A DNA stretch of 64,000 nt from an uncultured Jannaschia sp. (GTDB lineage: Bacteria > Pseudomonadota > Alphaproteobacteria > Rhodobacterales > Rhodobacteraceae): positions 1-64,000 of the forward strand of contig NZ_CANLTR010000013.1 of NCBI RefSeq assembly GCF_947494055.1. Reading direction: 5' to 3'. A model generated the notes under the pieces. The model saw only the letters and a list, made by a program, of their open reading frames with translations. It was not told the origin of the DNA and did no database searches. Shown in pieces: positions 44,186 through 53,328 of this stretch. Positions within the stretch are counted from its first letter, which is position 1, and every line of letters begins with the position of its first letter. The translations under genes were made by a program, and so were the position numbers.

Positions 44186-45493
44186 TCAGTCATGTGCGGA
44201 CAGATCGAAGTTCTCGCCCGGGAAGTATTTGGCCAGCCGCACGTCGGCGGCGCGGGCATGGCCCTCCATCCCCTCGAGCCGCGAGATCCGCGCCGTCGCC
44301 TCCGCCACGCGACGGGCGCCGTCGCGCGTGGCCCGCTGCCAGGTGACGATCTTCAGGAACTTGTGGACCGAGAGCCCGCCGGTATAGCCCGCCGCCCGGC
44401 TCGTCGGCAGCACGTGGTTCGGCCCCGCCGCCTTGTCGCCGTAGGAGACCGTCGTCTCCTCCCCGAGGAAGAGCGAGCCGTAGCAGGTGAGCCGGCCGAG
44501 CCACCAGTCGAGGTCGCCGGCCTGCACCGTCAGATGCTCGGGCGCGTATTCGTCGGCGCAGGCGGCCATCGCCTCGCGGTCGGCGCAGACGATCACCTCG
44601 GCGTAGTCGCGCCAGGCGGCGGCGGCGTTGTCGCGGTTCGTCTCCGGCAGTTCCTCGATCAGCTTCGGCACGCGGGCCATCACGTCCTTAGCCAGCGCGC
44701 GGTCGTCGGTGACGAGCCAGACGGGCGAATTGTAGCCGTGCTCGGCCTGACTCACGAGGTCGGTGGCGACGACATGCGGATCGGCGCTCCCGTCGGCGAG
44801 GATCAGGCTGTCGGTCGGCCCGGCGACCATGTCGATGCCGACCCGGCCGAACAGGATGCGCTTGGCCTCGGCCACGAACTGGTTGCCGGGGCCGACGAGA
44901 ATGCTCGCCGGGGCCAGGCCGAAAAGGCCGAACGTCATCGCCGCGACCGCCTGCACGCCGCCCATCGCGAGGATCGTGTCCGCCCCGCAGACCTGCGCCG
45001 CGTAGACGATGGCGGGGTGCACGCCCGCCCCGGGCCGCGGCGGCGAGGCCAGCGTGACGTGGCTGCAACCCGCGACCTTCGCCGTCGTCACCGTCATGAT
45101 CGCGCTGGCGACGTGGCTGTAGCGTCCGCCCGGCGCGTAGCATCCCGCCGCGCTCACCGAAATCGCCTTCTGTCCGGCCACGAGGCCCGGCGCGACCTCG
45201 AACTCCATGTCCCGAAGCGTGGCCCGCTGCGCCTCGGCGAAGCGGCGGACGTTGTCATGCGCGAAGCGGATGTCGTCCCGCAACTTCTGCGGCACCCGCG
45301 CCTCGGCCATCCCGGTCTCCTCGGGGGTCACGATCACGTTGCCGCCGTAGCGGTCGAACTTCGCCGCGTAGGCCAGCGCCGCCGCATCGCCGCCCGCCTC
45401 GATCTCGTCGAGGATCGCCTGCACGGTCTCGCGGACATCGGCGGCGTCGGACCCGGGCGTCATCGTCGCCTTCTTCAGATAATCCCGCGTCAT
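44186..45493 (-). CDS. hpsN: HpsN-like dihydroxypropanesulfonate 3-dehydrogenase (histidinol-dehydrogenase fold)
   Basis: A 435-residue HisD-fold enzyme. Zinc ligands are in SQAEHGYNSP and GDKAAGPNHVLPT, and the catalytic Glu-His in YAPEHLTVQ. It begins MTRDYLKKATMTPGSDA and ends with a short C-terminus. Placement beside comDE and a zinc dehydrogenase, with no histidine genes near, points to HpsN (EC 1.1.1.308), which oxidises (R)-2,3-dihydroxypropane-1-sulfonate to (R)-sulfolactate, rather than to histidinol dehydrogenase. ATG 45493 follows GAGGGG. It heads the leftward sulfonate cluster. Confidence 0.78.
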   Translation of the reverse strand: MTRDYLKKATMTPGSDAADVRETVQAILDEIEAGGDAAALAYAAKFDRYGGNVIVTPEETGMAEARVPQKLRDDIRFAHDNVRRFAEAQRATLRDMEFEVAPGLVAGQKAISVSAAGCYAPGGRYSHVASAIMTVTTAKVAGCSHVTLASPPRPGAGVHPAIVYAAQVCGADTILAMGGVQAVAAMTFGLFGLAPASILVGPGNQFVAEAKRILFGRVGIDMVAGPTDSLILADGSADPHVVATDLVSQAEHGYNSPVWLVTDDRALAKDVMARVPKLIEELPETNRDNAAAAWRDYAEVIVCADREAMAACADEYAPEHLTVQAGDLDWWLGRLTCYGSLFLGEETTVSYGDKAAGPNHVLPTSRAAGYTGGLSVHKFLKIVTWQRATRDGARRVAEATARISRLEGMEGHARAADVRLAKYFPGENFDLSAHD

Positions 45494-45690
45494 GTCGCTG
45501 CCCCTCGCGTGCCCGACGGCAAAGCACAAATGGCGCAGCGATCGCGGCCCACCGGTGATGGCGTCGTCCTCCCCGTTCGCGTCGCGACCGGGCGGGCCCG
45601 GAGCGGCGCGAATACCGCGATGTAAGCGTCCGGTCCGCGCGATGGCAAGGCAATATGGACAGCCCCGCCGGCGACCGTTAGCCATCGGCA

Positions 45691-46629
45691 ATGCTCGCGA
45701 TCTTCCTGAAAACCGTGCCGTTCTTCGCCCTGATCGGTCTGGGCTACGGCGCGGGGCGGACACGGTTCTTCACCCCGGAGGCGACGGCGTGGCTGACGAA
45801 GTTCGTCTTCTTCTTCGCGCTGTCCGCCATGCTGTTCAATTTCGCGGCGAACCTCACGCTGGCGGAGATCTTCGACCTCCGCATCGTCGCGGCCTACCTG
45901 CTCGGGACGACGATCGTCTATCTGATCGCCACCGCCGCCGGGCTGTTCCGGGGTCTTTCCGTTTCGGAATGCGCCGTGGAGTCGCAATGCGCGGTGATTG
46001 GCAATGTCGGCTTCCTCGGCATCCCGATGTTCGTCCTGCTGCTCGGACCGGCGTCGGCGGGGCCGATGCTGATGGTGCTGGCCACGGACCTCATCGTGTT
46101 CTCCTCGCTCATCGTCATCCTCATCACCGGCTCGCGCGAGGGGCGCGTCTCGGTGCGGACGCTGCGCACCGTCGGGCTGGGCCTCGCGACGAACCCGATG
46201 ATCGTGTCGATCCTGGCGGGCATCGCCTGGTCGGCGACCGGCCGAGATCTCTGGACCCCGGTGGAGGAGTTCGTCGCGCTGCTCGGGGCTGCGGCCACGC
46301 CCGGCGCGCTCTTCGCGATCGGCGCCTCGCTCGCCGGCAAGTCGGCGGAACGGGTCTCGGTCGCGGCGTGGCTGTCCTTCTGCAAGCTCCTCCTGCACCC
46401 GGCCGCGGTCGCGCTCGCTGCGCTCGTCCTGCTGCCGGTGCGCGATCCGTTCGCCGCGACGGTGATGATTTCGGCCGCGGCATTGCCGGTCGCGGGCAAC
46501 GTCTACATGCTGGCGCAGCATTACGGCGTGGCGCCGCAGCGGGTGAGCGCGGCGATCCTCGTCTCAACCGCCGTGTCGGTCGTCACCGTCTCGACGATCA
46601 TCGGCCTGCTCACCGGGGGGACCCCATGA
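45691..46629 (+). CDS. AEC-family (auxin-efflux-carrier-type) transporter
   Basis: A 312-residue membrane protein with about ten helices in two repeats, opening FLKTVPFFALIGLGYGAGRTRFF and containing GNVGFLGIPMFVLLLG, a conserved AEC crossover segment. Homologues export or import organic acids such as malonate, malate or other anions. It diverges from hpsN across 197 bases and overlaps the S-formylglutathione hydrolase gene (ATGA). Export of sulfonates or carboxylates is a guess. Confidence 0.8.
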   Translation: MLAIFLKTVPFFALIGLGYGAGRTRFFTPEATAWLTKFVFFFALSAMLFNFAANLTLAEIFDLRIVAAYLLGTTIVYLIATAAGLFRGLSVSECAVESQCAVIGNVGFLGIPMFVLLLGPASAGPMLMVLATDLIVFSSLIVILITGSREGRVSVRTLRTVGLGLATNPMIVSILAGIAWSATGRDLWTPVEEFVALLGAAATPGALFAIGASLAGKSAERVSVAAWLSFCKLLLHPAAVALAALVLLPVRDPFAATVMISAAALPVAGNVYMLAQHYGVAPQRVSAAILVSTAVSVVTVSTIIGLLTGGTP

Positions 46630-47426
46630 AGACCATTTCCGAGAACCGCTGCTTCGGCGGCATCCAGGGCGTCTATTCGCACGCCTCCGACGCGACCGGC
46701 ACGGACATGACCTTCGGCCTGTTCATGCCGGAATACGCGACCGGCGCGGTGCTGTGGTACCTGTCCGGTCTGACCTGCACGCACGAGAACGCGATGACCA
46801 AGGCGGGCCTGCAGGGCTGGGCCGCCGAGGCCGGCGTCGCGCTCGTCTTCCCCGACACCTCGCCGCGCGGCGAGGATGTGCCCGACGACGAGTCCTACGA
46901 CATGGGCCAGGGCGCGGGCTTCTACGTGGACGCGACCGAGGGTCCCTGGGCCGAGCACTTCCGGATGGAGCGCTACATCACCGCCGACCTGCCGGAGACG
47001 GTGTTCGCCTCCTTCGACCTCGACGACACGCGGCAGGCGATCACCGGCCACAGCATGGGCGGCCACGGCGCGCTGACGCTGGCAATGAAGCATCCCGGCC
47101 GCTACCGCTCCGTCTCCGCCTTCTCGCCGATCTGCAATCCGAGCGCGAGCGATTGGGGCATTCCGCAGCTGACCGCCTATACCGGCGACCCGGCGGCGCA
47201 TGACGCGACGCTGCTCATCGACGCGCTGGAGATCCCCGTCCTGACGGATACCGGCACGTCGGACCAGTTCTACGACAAGCTCGGCACGGCGGCCTTCGCA
47301 GGCGCGCTGGCCGATGCGCGCAAGGAGGGGACGGTCCGGCTGCAGAAGGGCTACGATCACAGCTACTTCTTCGTCGCCACCTTCGCCGGCGCGCACATGG
47401 CGTTCCACGCGGAACATCTCGAATGA
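46626..47426 (+). CDS. fghA: S-formylglutathione hydrolase
   Basis: A 266-residue esterase-D-family serine hydrolase. The nucleophile is S143 in GHSMGGHGALT, with the acid in TGTSDQFYDK (about 218) and the histidine in YDHSYFF (about 250), a complete triad. It hydrolyses S-formylglutathione to formate and glutathione in formaldehyde detoxification, usually next to the glutathione-dependent formaldehyde dehydrogenase gene. That partner gene is not in the window; here it sits in an AEC-HAD-cyclodeaminase operon. Confidence 0.86.
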   Translation: MKTISENRCFGGIQGVYSHASDATGTDMTFGLFMPEYATGAVLWYLSGLTCTHENAMTKAGLQGWAAEAGVALVFPDTSPRGEDVPDDESYDMGQGAGFYVDATEGPWAEHFRMERYITADLPETVFASFDLDDTRQAITGHSMGGHGALTLAMKHPGRYRSVSAFSPICNPSASDWGIPQLTAYTGDPAAHDATLLIDALEIPVLTDTGTSDQFYDKLGTAAFAGALADARKEGTVRLQKGYDHSYFFVATFAGAHMAFHAEHLE

Positions 47427-48052
47427 GCGGCAGCCCCGTCGAGGCCGTGATCTGCGACATCGGCAACGTGCTGATCGAGTGGCAGCCGGAGCGGTTCTAC
47501 GACCGCGAGTTCGGCGAGGCCCGGCGCCGCGCGATGTTCGCAGCCGTCGACCTGCACGCCATGAACGACCGGATCGACCAGGGCGAGGTGTTCCGCGACG
47601 TCGTCTATGCGACGGCGGACGCCTGTCCCGACCACGCCGAGGCGATCCGGATGTGGCACGACCGCTGGCTGGAACTTGCCGCCCCGGTGATCGAGCATTC
47701 GGTCCGCCTGCTCCGCGCGCTCCGCGCCAACGGTGTGAAGGTGCACGCGCTGACCAATTTCGGGGTGGAGAGTTTTGCGCTGGCGCAGGAGAACTTCGAC
47801 TTCCTGAACGAGTTCGACCTCACCTTCGTCTCCGGCCACATGAAGGTCATCAAGCCGGCGCCCGCGATCTACGAACGGGTGACGGAGCGTCTGGGTTTGC
47901 CCGGCAACGCGATCCTCTTCACCGACGACCGCGCGGCAAACATCGCGGCCGCGGAGGCGATGGGATGGCGCACGCATCTCTTCGACGGGCCCGAAGGCTG
48001 GGCGCGCCGATTGGTGGGCGAAGGGTTGCTGAACGAGGAGCAAGCGGCATGA
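47423..48052 (+). CDS. HAD-family phosphatase, YihX-like
   Basis: A 209-residue HAD-superfamily hydrolase. The nucleophile motif is CDIGNVLIEW (Asp followed by Gly at the second usual Asp, as in YihX-type sugar phosphatases), with LTNFG, then the Lys motif MKVIKPAPAIYE and the terminal acidic motif FTDDRAAN. The start at 47423 overlaps fghA (ATGA). Substrate unknown. Confidence 0.8.
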   Translation: MSGSPVEAVICDIGNVLIEWQPERFYDREFGEARRRAMFAAVDLHAMNDRIDQGEVFRDVVYATADACPDHAEAIRMWHDRWLELAAPVIEHSVRLLRALRANGVKVHALTNFGVESFALAQENFDFLNEFDLTFVSGHMKVIKPAPAIYERVTERLGLPGNAILFTDDRAANIAAAEAMGWRTHLFDGPEGWARRLVGEGLLNEEQAA

Positions 48053-48951
48053 GCATTCCCTTCATCGGTCCGGAGGCGGAGGCGAAGCTCGACTGGCTCG
48101 ACCTCGCCCGGGCCATCGCGGCGGGGCACGACCTGCCGCGCGCGGAGATCGACGACACGTTCCTCTACCGCGATCCGGACACGCTCCTGTCGCGGGCGGC
48201 GTGGATCGACGGGCTGGGCGCGCTGGTCAAGACGGCGACGATCTTTCCGGGCAACAAGGCGCATGGCCGGCCCGCCATCGGCGGCGCGGTTTCGCTCTTC
48301 TCCGACACCGACGGCACGCTCGCCGCGATGCTCGATTTCGCGCTGGTCACGAAATGGAAGACGGCGGGCGACAGCCTGCTCGGCGCGATGCGGCTCGCCC
48401 GGCCGGACTCGAGCCGCATCCTCATCGTCGGCGGCGGCACCGTCGCGCGCTCGCTGCACCAGGCCTATTCCGCGGCCTTCCCGGAGGCGACCTTCGCCAC
48501 CTGGTCGCGCACCGAGGCGACGGCGCGGGCCTTCGCGGAGGAAGCCGGGATCGAGTCGGCGACCGACCTCGAGACGGCGGTGCGGGCGGCCGACATCGTT
48601 ACCTGCGCCACGATGGCGACCGAGCCTGTGCTCCGCGGCGACTGGCTCCGCCCCGGCCAGCATGTCGACCTGATCGGCGCCTACCGCCCCGACATGCGCG
48701 AAGCCGACGACGCGGCGCTTCGCCGGGCCGACATCTTCGTCGACGCCCGGGCCACGACGATGGACCATATCGGCGAGCTCAAGATTCCGCTCGCCCGGGG
48801 CGTGATCGCGCCCGGCGACATCCGCGCCGACTTCTACGACGGCGACGCGATGCGGCGGGAGACGGAGGACCAAATCACGCTGTTCAAGAACGGCGGCGGC
48901 GCGCATCTCGACCTGATGGTGGCGCGCTACATCCTCGACGCCGCGACGTGA
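48049..48951 (+). CDS. Ornithine-cyclodeaminase / mu-crystallin family protein
   Basis: A 300-residue NAD(P)-binding protein with the Rossmann motif SRILIVGGGTVARSLHQAY, preceded by the substrate-side block LVKTATIFPGNKAHGRPAIGGAV and ALVTKWKTAGDSLLGA. The family covers ornithine cyclodeaminase, pyrroline-2-carboxylate reductase, alanine dehydrogenase and related imine reductases, which cannot be separated by eye. It overlaps the HAD gene (ATGA) and closes the AEC-fghA-HAD operon. Confidence 0.78.
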   Translation: MSIPFIGPEAEAKLDWLDLARAIAAGHDLPRAEIDDTFLYRDPDTLLSRAAWIDGLGALVKTATIFPGNKAHGRPAIGGAVSLFSDTDGTLAAMLDFALVTKWKTAGDSLLGAMRLARPDSSRILIVGGGTVARSLHQAYSAAFPEATFATWSRTEATARAFAEEAGIESATDLETAVRAADIVTCATMATEPVLRGDWLRPGQHVDLIGAYRPDMREADDAALRRADIFVDARATTMDHIGELKIPLARGVIAPGDIRADFYDGDAMRRETEDQITLFKNGGGAHLDLMVARYILDAAT

Positions 48952-49021
48952 CCTCACAGGCAGCGAAGACATGCAAAGGCGCGCGAAGGCCGGTCGATGG
49001 AAACGGACAATCCCCGGTCGG

Positions 49022-49768
49022 TCAGAGAAGCCCCTCCGACCGGAAGGAGGTCTCGGCCCCCTTCCCGATGACGAGGTGATCGTGCAGCGCGATCCCGAGC
49101 AGGCCCGCCGCATCGCGGATCGCGCGGGTCATGGCGATGTCCGCCTCGCTCGGCCGGGGATCGCCCGACGGGTGGTTGTGCACGAGGATCAGCGCCGAGG
49201 CGTTGAGCGCCAGCGCCCGCTTCACCACCTCGCGCGGATAGACCGGTACGTGGTCCACCGTTCCCTGCGCCAGTTCCTCGTCGGCGATGAGAACGTTGCG
49301 GCGGTCGAGATAGAGCACCCGGAACCGTTCCCGGTCCTGATGCGAGAGCGCCGTCTTGAGATAGTCGAGCAGCGCGTCCCAGGACGACAGGACCGGCCGG
49401 TGGATCACGCGGGCACGGGCCATGCGATGGCCCACCGCCTCCATGATCTTGAGCTGCTCCACCACGGACGGCCCCGCGCCGTGCACCTCCGCCAACCGTT
49501 CGGCGGGCGCGGCCATGACACGGTTCAGGTCGCCGAACGCGCGCAGGAGCCGCTTGGCCAGCGGCTTCACGTCGCCGCGCGGGATCGCCCGGAACAGGAT
49601 CAGTTCCAGCAACTCGTAATCGGGCATGGCCGCCGCCCCGCCCTCCATGAAGCGCTGCCGCAGGCGGGCGCGATGGGCGCGACGGGGATCCGGCTCGACG
49701 GGGCCGGCCGATCCTGCGAACAGGTCGGGCATCGGCGCTTCGTCGAGTTCGGGCTTCGGGCGAGTCAT
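49022..49768 (-). CDS. radC: RadC family JAB-domain protein
   Basis: A 248-residue protein. N-terminal helix-hairpin-helix region (ARLRQRFMEGGAAAMPDYELLELIL, HGAGPSVVEQLKIM), then the JAB domain with the metal motif HNHPSGDPRPSEAD at about 199-212. Long called a DNA repair protein, its activity is still unclear. It is convergent with the cyclodeaminase-like gene, with 70 bases between. Confidence 0.85.
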   Translation of the reverse strand: MTRPKPELDEAPMPDLFAGSAGPVEPDPRRAHRARLRQRFMEGGAAAMPDYELLELILFRAIPRGDVKPLAKRLLRAFGDLNRVMAAPAERLAEVHGAGPSVVEQLKIMEAVGHRMARARVIHRPVLSSWDALLDYLKTALSHQDRERFRVLYLDRRNVLIADEELAQGTVDHVPVYPREVVKRALALNASALILVHNHPSGDPRPSEADIAMTRAIRDAAGLLGIALHDHLVIGKGAETSFRSEGLL

Positions 49769-49803
49769 GCCGGACAGATCGACCGGCAGGGCTTAAGGCG
49801 CGG

Positions 49804-50637
49804 TTAAGCCCCCAGGGTCGGGTGGAAGCGGCCCGCGGGCGAGAGCGTGAAGATCTCGGCGCCCGTCGCCGTCACGCCCACCGAATGCTCGAACTGCGCG
49901 GAGAGCTTCTTGTCCCGCGTGATCGCCGTCCAGTCGTCGGACAGGACCTTGGTCTGCGGCCCGCCGAGATTGATCATCGGCTCGACGGTGAAGAACATCC
50001 CCTCCTCGAGCACGGCCCCGGTGCCCGGCCGGCCGTAATGCAGCACGTTGGGCGGGGCGTGGAAGACGCGGCCCAGCCCGTGGCCGCAGAAGTCGCGCAC
50101 GACCGACATGCCGTTGCCCTCGGCATAGGCTTGGATCGCGTGCCCGATATCGCCGAAGGTCCGGCCCGGACGGATCACCTCGATCCCCTTCATCAGCGCG
50201 TCGTGCGTCACGTCGAGCAGCCGCCGGACGAAGGGCTTGGCCTCGCCCGCGACGTACATCCGGCTCGAATCCCCGAACCAGCCGTCGACGATGACGGTGA
50301 TGTCGATGTTGAGGATGTCGCCGTCGCGCAGCTCGTCGCTGGAGCGGCCGGGAATCTTGCTGCCCGGGATGCCGTGGCAGACGACGTGGTTCACGCTGAT
50401 GCAGGAGGCGTGCGCATAGCCCTTGTAGCCGATCGTGGCCGAGGTCGCGCCGGCCTGCGCCACCCAATCGGTGATGAGCCGGTCGAGTCCGCCCGTGGTG
50501 GCCCCCGGCACGACATGCTCGGCGATCCGGTCGAGCAGCTCGGCGGCCAGACGGCCGGCTGTGTGCATGCCCGCGAAATCCACCGCATCGTAGATGCGAA
50601 TTCCGTCCCGTGTCAGCCTGCTGCGTGCGTCGTCCAC
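49804..50637 (-). CDS. map: Methionine aminopeptidase, type I
   Basis: A 277-residue metallopeptidase. All five metal ligands are visible: NIDITVIVDGWFGD (two Asp), FCGHGLG (His), FTVEPMI (Glu) and FEHSVGVT (Glu). It removes the initiator methionine in the cytoplasm. The GTG start at 50637 has GGAGG five bases upstream. A long open frame extends upstream but has no homology. It follows radC's start by 35 bases. Confidence 0.88.
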   Translation of the reverse strand: MDDARSRLTRDGIRIYDAVDFAGMHTAGRLAAELLDRIAEHVVPGATTGGLDRLITDWVAQAGATSATIGYKGYAHASCISVNHVVCHGIPGSKIPGRSSDELRDGDILNIDITVIVDGWFGDSSRMYVAGEAKPFVRRLLDVTHDALMKGIEVIRPGRTFGDIGHAIQAYAEGNGMSVVRDFCGHGLGRVFHAPPNVLHYGRPGTGAVLEEGMFFTVEPMINLGGPQTKVLSDDWTAITRDKKLSAQFEHSVGVTATGAEIFTLSPAGRFHPTLGA

Positions 50638-50796
50638 ATCCGCCTCCGTTCGATGGGCGCCATATAAGTCCAGACCCGGCCATTTTCCAATAGGACGGTC
50701 CAAGACCGCAGTGATGTCTGCGGCCCGGTGGCGGCGCCCGCTATGGCAGAGCCCGGTTGCGCGACCTATACCCACGTCGAGGACGAGGAGACCGCG

Positions 50797-51528
50797 ATGC
50801 CCGACGCCACACCAAACCCGAATGCCGCGATGCTGGTGATCGGCGACGAGATCCTGTCGGGCCGCACGCGCGACGCCAACATGCATCATCTGGCCGGCCG
50901 GCTGACCGAGGCGGGGATCGACCTCAGGGAGGCCCGGATCGTGTCGGACGACCATACGGCCATCGTCGCGGCGGTGAACGCGCTGCGCGCCGCATGGAAC
51001 CACGTCTTCACCTCGGGCGGCATCGGCCCGACCCACGACGACATCACCGCCGACGCGATCGGCGCGGCCTTCGGCGTGCCCGTCGATATCCGCGACGACG
51101 CCCGCGCCCTGCTCGCCGACCATTACGATCGCACCGGGCGCGAGCTGAACGATGCCCGCCTGCGCATGGCCCGCATCCCCGAGGGCGCGACGCTGATCGA
51201 CAATCCGGTCTCGGTCGCGCCCGGCTTCACGCTGGGCAACGTCCATGTCATGGCCGGCGTGCCGAGCGTGTTCCAGGCAATGGTGGCCTCCGTCCTGCCG
51301 AAGCTGACCGGTGGCACGCCGCTCCTGTCGACCAGCACGCGGATCGAGCGCGGCGAGGGCGACATCGCCGAACCGCTGAGCGCGCTCGTGGCGGAGTTCG
51401 GCGACCTCTCCTTCGGCTCCTACCCGTTCCAGCAGGACGGGGTGCACGGCTCGAACGTCGTGATCCGCGGCGCGGACCGTACCCGGCTCGACGCGGCGAC
51501 AGCACGATTGGCCTCGCTCTTCGCATGA
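50797..51528 (+). CDS. CinA N-terminal / MoaB-like molybdopterin-binding-fold protein
   Basis: A 243-residue protein matching the N-terminal half of competence-damage protein CinA: AMLVIGDEILSGRTRDANMHHLAGRL and SGGIGPTHDDITADAIGAAFG, then VMAGVPSVFQAM. The C-terminal nicotinamide-nucleotide amidase domain is absent, as in the short CinA-like proteins common in alphaproteobacteria. Possible ADP-ribose or molybdopterin-type nucleotide hydrolase. It overlaps the GNAT gene by four bases. Confidence 0.85.
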   Translation: MPDATPNPNAAMLVIGDEILSGRTRDANMHHLAGRLTEAGIDLREARIVSDDHTAIVAAVNALRAAWNHVFTSGGIGPTHDDITADAIGAAFGVPVDIRDDARALLADHYDRTGRELNDARLRMARIPEGATLIDNPVSVAPGFTLGNVHVMAGVPSVFQAMVASVLPKLTGGTPLLSTSTRIERGEGDIAEPLSALVAEFGDLSFGSYPFQQDGVHGSNVVIRGADRTRLDAATARLASLFA

Positions 51529-52256
51529 GCGAGGGGGTCGCCGACCTGCCCGACGATGCGCGGATCATGGCGGCGATCCGGGCCACTTGGCCACCGTCGC
51601 GTCTCGAACGTCTCGGCCCGTTCGACCTGCCCGCCGAACGGACGGGAACGCGGCGCGCCATCTCCGCGCGACTGCGTCCGGGCGCCGTGGCCGGCATGGA
51701 CGCGATCGAAGCGGTCGAGGCCGCACGGCCGGGAACGATCTTCGGCACCCGCGACGGCGCGGAGGACGCGCTGGCCGAACTCCTCGCGGCGCGCGACTAT
51801 GCGGCCAGCGGTCTGTCCGACCTCATGGCCGGTCCGCTCGACGCGATCCCGGGCGAGGTTCCGTCGGTCAGCGGCGTCCCCCACTGGCCGCCACTCGCGA
51901 TCTGCGACGCACTCTGGGACGCGTACGGCAACCCGGCCGACCGCCGCGCGCCGGCGCATCGTGCCCCGTCGCCCAAGGCGGCGATCCTGCTTCGGCTCGA
52001 CGACCGGGCGGCCGGCGCGCTCTTCGTCGCGATCCACGCGGAGATCGCGGTCTGCCACATGGTTCTCACGCTCCCCGACATGCGCCGGCGCGGCGTCGGC
52101 CACCTCGGCATGCGCCATGCCGGGCGCTGGGCCCGTGCTCATGGCGCCCGATTCATCGCCCTGCCGGTGGAGGCGAGCAACACGGCGGCGGTCGCGCTCT
52201 ATACCCGCGCGGGCCTCGTCCGCCGGGGCGGCTACCGGTACTGGATGCCGCGGTGA
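51525..52256 (+). CDS. GNAT acetyltransferase
   Basis: A 243-residue protein. The N-terminal half (to about 140) is not recognised; the C-terminal half carries a GNAT fold: AALFVAIHAEIAVCHMVLTLPDMRRRGVGHLGMRHAGRWARAHGA with the CoA loop RRRGVGHLG, and SNTAAVALYTRAGLVRR at the end. Substrate unknown. ATGA overlap couples it to the CinA-like gene. Confidence 0.75.
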   Translation: MSEGVADLPDDARIMAAIRATWPPSRLERLGPFDLPAERTGTRRAISARLRPGAVAGMDAIEAVEAARPGTIFGTRDGAEDALAELLAARDYAASGLSDLMAGPLDAIPGEVPSVSGVPHWPPLAICDALWDAYGNPADRRAPAHRAPSPKAAILLRLDDRAAGALFVAIHAEIAVCHMVLTLPDMRRRGVGHLGMRHAGRWARAHGARFIALPVEASNTAAVALYTRAGLVRRGGYRYWMPR

Positions 52257-52359
52257 CGGACCCGGCCCCTGCCCCTCCCGACCAAGGCGTGTTCGACCTG
52301 GTTCCGCGCGTTGCGAGGCACTGTCCCGGCCGGAATGCGGACATGCGAGCCTCTGCGAC

Positions 52360-53325
52360 ATGACGCACCGCAGGGCCTCGGCCATCGCGACGCGGCTTCG
52401 AACGCCATTGGCGGGCGCGTCGATCCAAGCGGTCGCGATCCTGCTCCTGTCGTCCCCGGCGGCACTAGCGCAGCTCGCCATGCCCTATCCCGGCGAGATC
52501 ACTTTCGAGGAATCGACGCCGCTCGGAAGCCAGCGGGTCGCGACCGGCCCCTTCGAGGGGACGCTGCCTTTCGCGCGCGCGGAGGGAACGGTGTCGCAGC
52601 GGGTCTGGCGGCTCGACGCGCCGGACGCGACCGCGCTGCAGCTTCTGGCGCCGCTGCGCGACCAGTTGCAGGCGGAGGGGTGGGAGATCGTCTTCACCTG
52701 CCGGGCGGAGACCTGCGGCGGGTTCGAGTTCCGCTTCGAACTCGACATCGCGCCCGCCCCGGCGATGTTCGTGGACCTCGCGGTCTACCGCTATCTCGCG
52801 GCGCGGAAGGACGATGCCTGGACCACCATCGTCGCCAGTCCGTCCGGGGCCGAGGGCTATGTCCAGATCACGACCGTGACCCCGGCGACCGCTCCGGCAC
52901 CGCCCCCGCCCGAGGCGCCGCCGGCGGCCGACCCGGTCCCCGACAGGACGGACATCGCCGCCGCGCTCGACGCGACGGGGCGGGCGGTGCTGGGCGACCT
53001 CGCCTTCGCGACCGGCTCGACCACGCTTCCCTCGGAGGAATACGAATCCCTCGCCGAACTCGCGGCGTACCTGCAAGCGCATCCGGAGACGAATGTGGCG
53101 CTCGTCGGCCATACCGACGCGCAGGGCTCGGGGGCGACGAACATGACGCTGTCTCGGCGCCGCGCCGAAAGCGCGCGCGCGGCGCTGACCGGGCGCTACG
53201 GCGTGGCGGGCGGGCGCGTGGAAACCTACGGGGCGGGCTACTTCACCCCGATCGCCCCGAACGACACCGAGGCCGGACGCCGCGCGAACCGTCGGGTCGA
53301 GGCGGTGATCATCTCCGTGCCGTGA
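52360..53325 (+). CDS. OmpA-family outer membrane / peptidoglycan-binding protein
   Basis: A 321-residue protein. A signal peptide precedes a unique N-terminal domain (about 38-170, with two cysteines in FTCRAETCGGFEF) and a Pro/Ala-rich linker (APPPPEAPPAADP). The C-terminal OmpA domain (about 205-321) has the peptidoglycan-binding motif VGHTDAQGSGATNMTLSRRRAESAR. It tethers the envelope to peptidoglycan. The next gene, a LysR regulator, converges with only three bases between stops. Confidence 0.82.
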   Translation: MTHRRASAIATRLRTPLAGASIQAVAILLLSSPAALAQLAMPYPGEITFEESTPLGSQRVATGPFEGTLPFARAEGTVSQRVWRLDAPDATALQLLAPLRDQLQAEGWEIVFTCRAETCGGFEFRFELDIAPAPAMFVDLAVYRYLAARKDDAWTTIVASPSGAEGYVQITTVTPATAPAPPPPEAPPAADPVPDRTDIAAALDATGRAVLGDLAFATGSTTLPSEEYESLAELAAYLQAHPETNVALVGHTDAQGSGATNMTLSRRRAESARAALTGRYGVAGGRVETYGAGYFTPIAPNDTEAGRRANRRVEAVIISVP

Positions 53326-53328
53326 CGC

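Noticed and set aside
44186-45493. Histidinol dehydrogenase (hisD) call
   Set aside because: The fold and motifs fit, but no histidine gene is near, and the neighbours are comDE and a zinc dehydrogenase, which favour HpsN.
53326-53328. A terminator between ompA and the LysR gene
   Set aside because: Only three bases separate the convergent stops; any terminator would lie within coding sequence and none is obvious.
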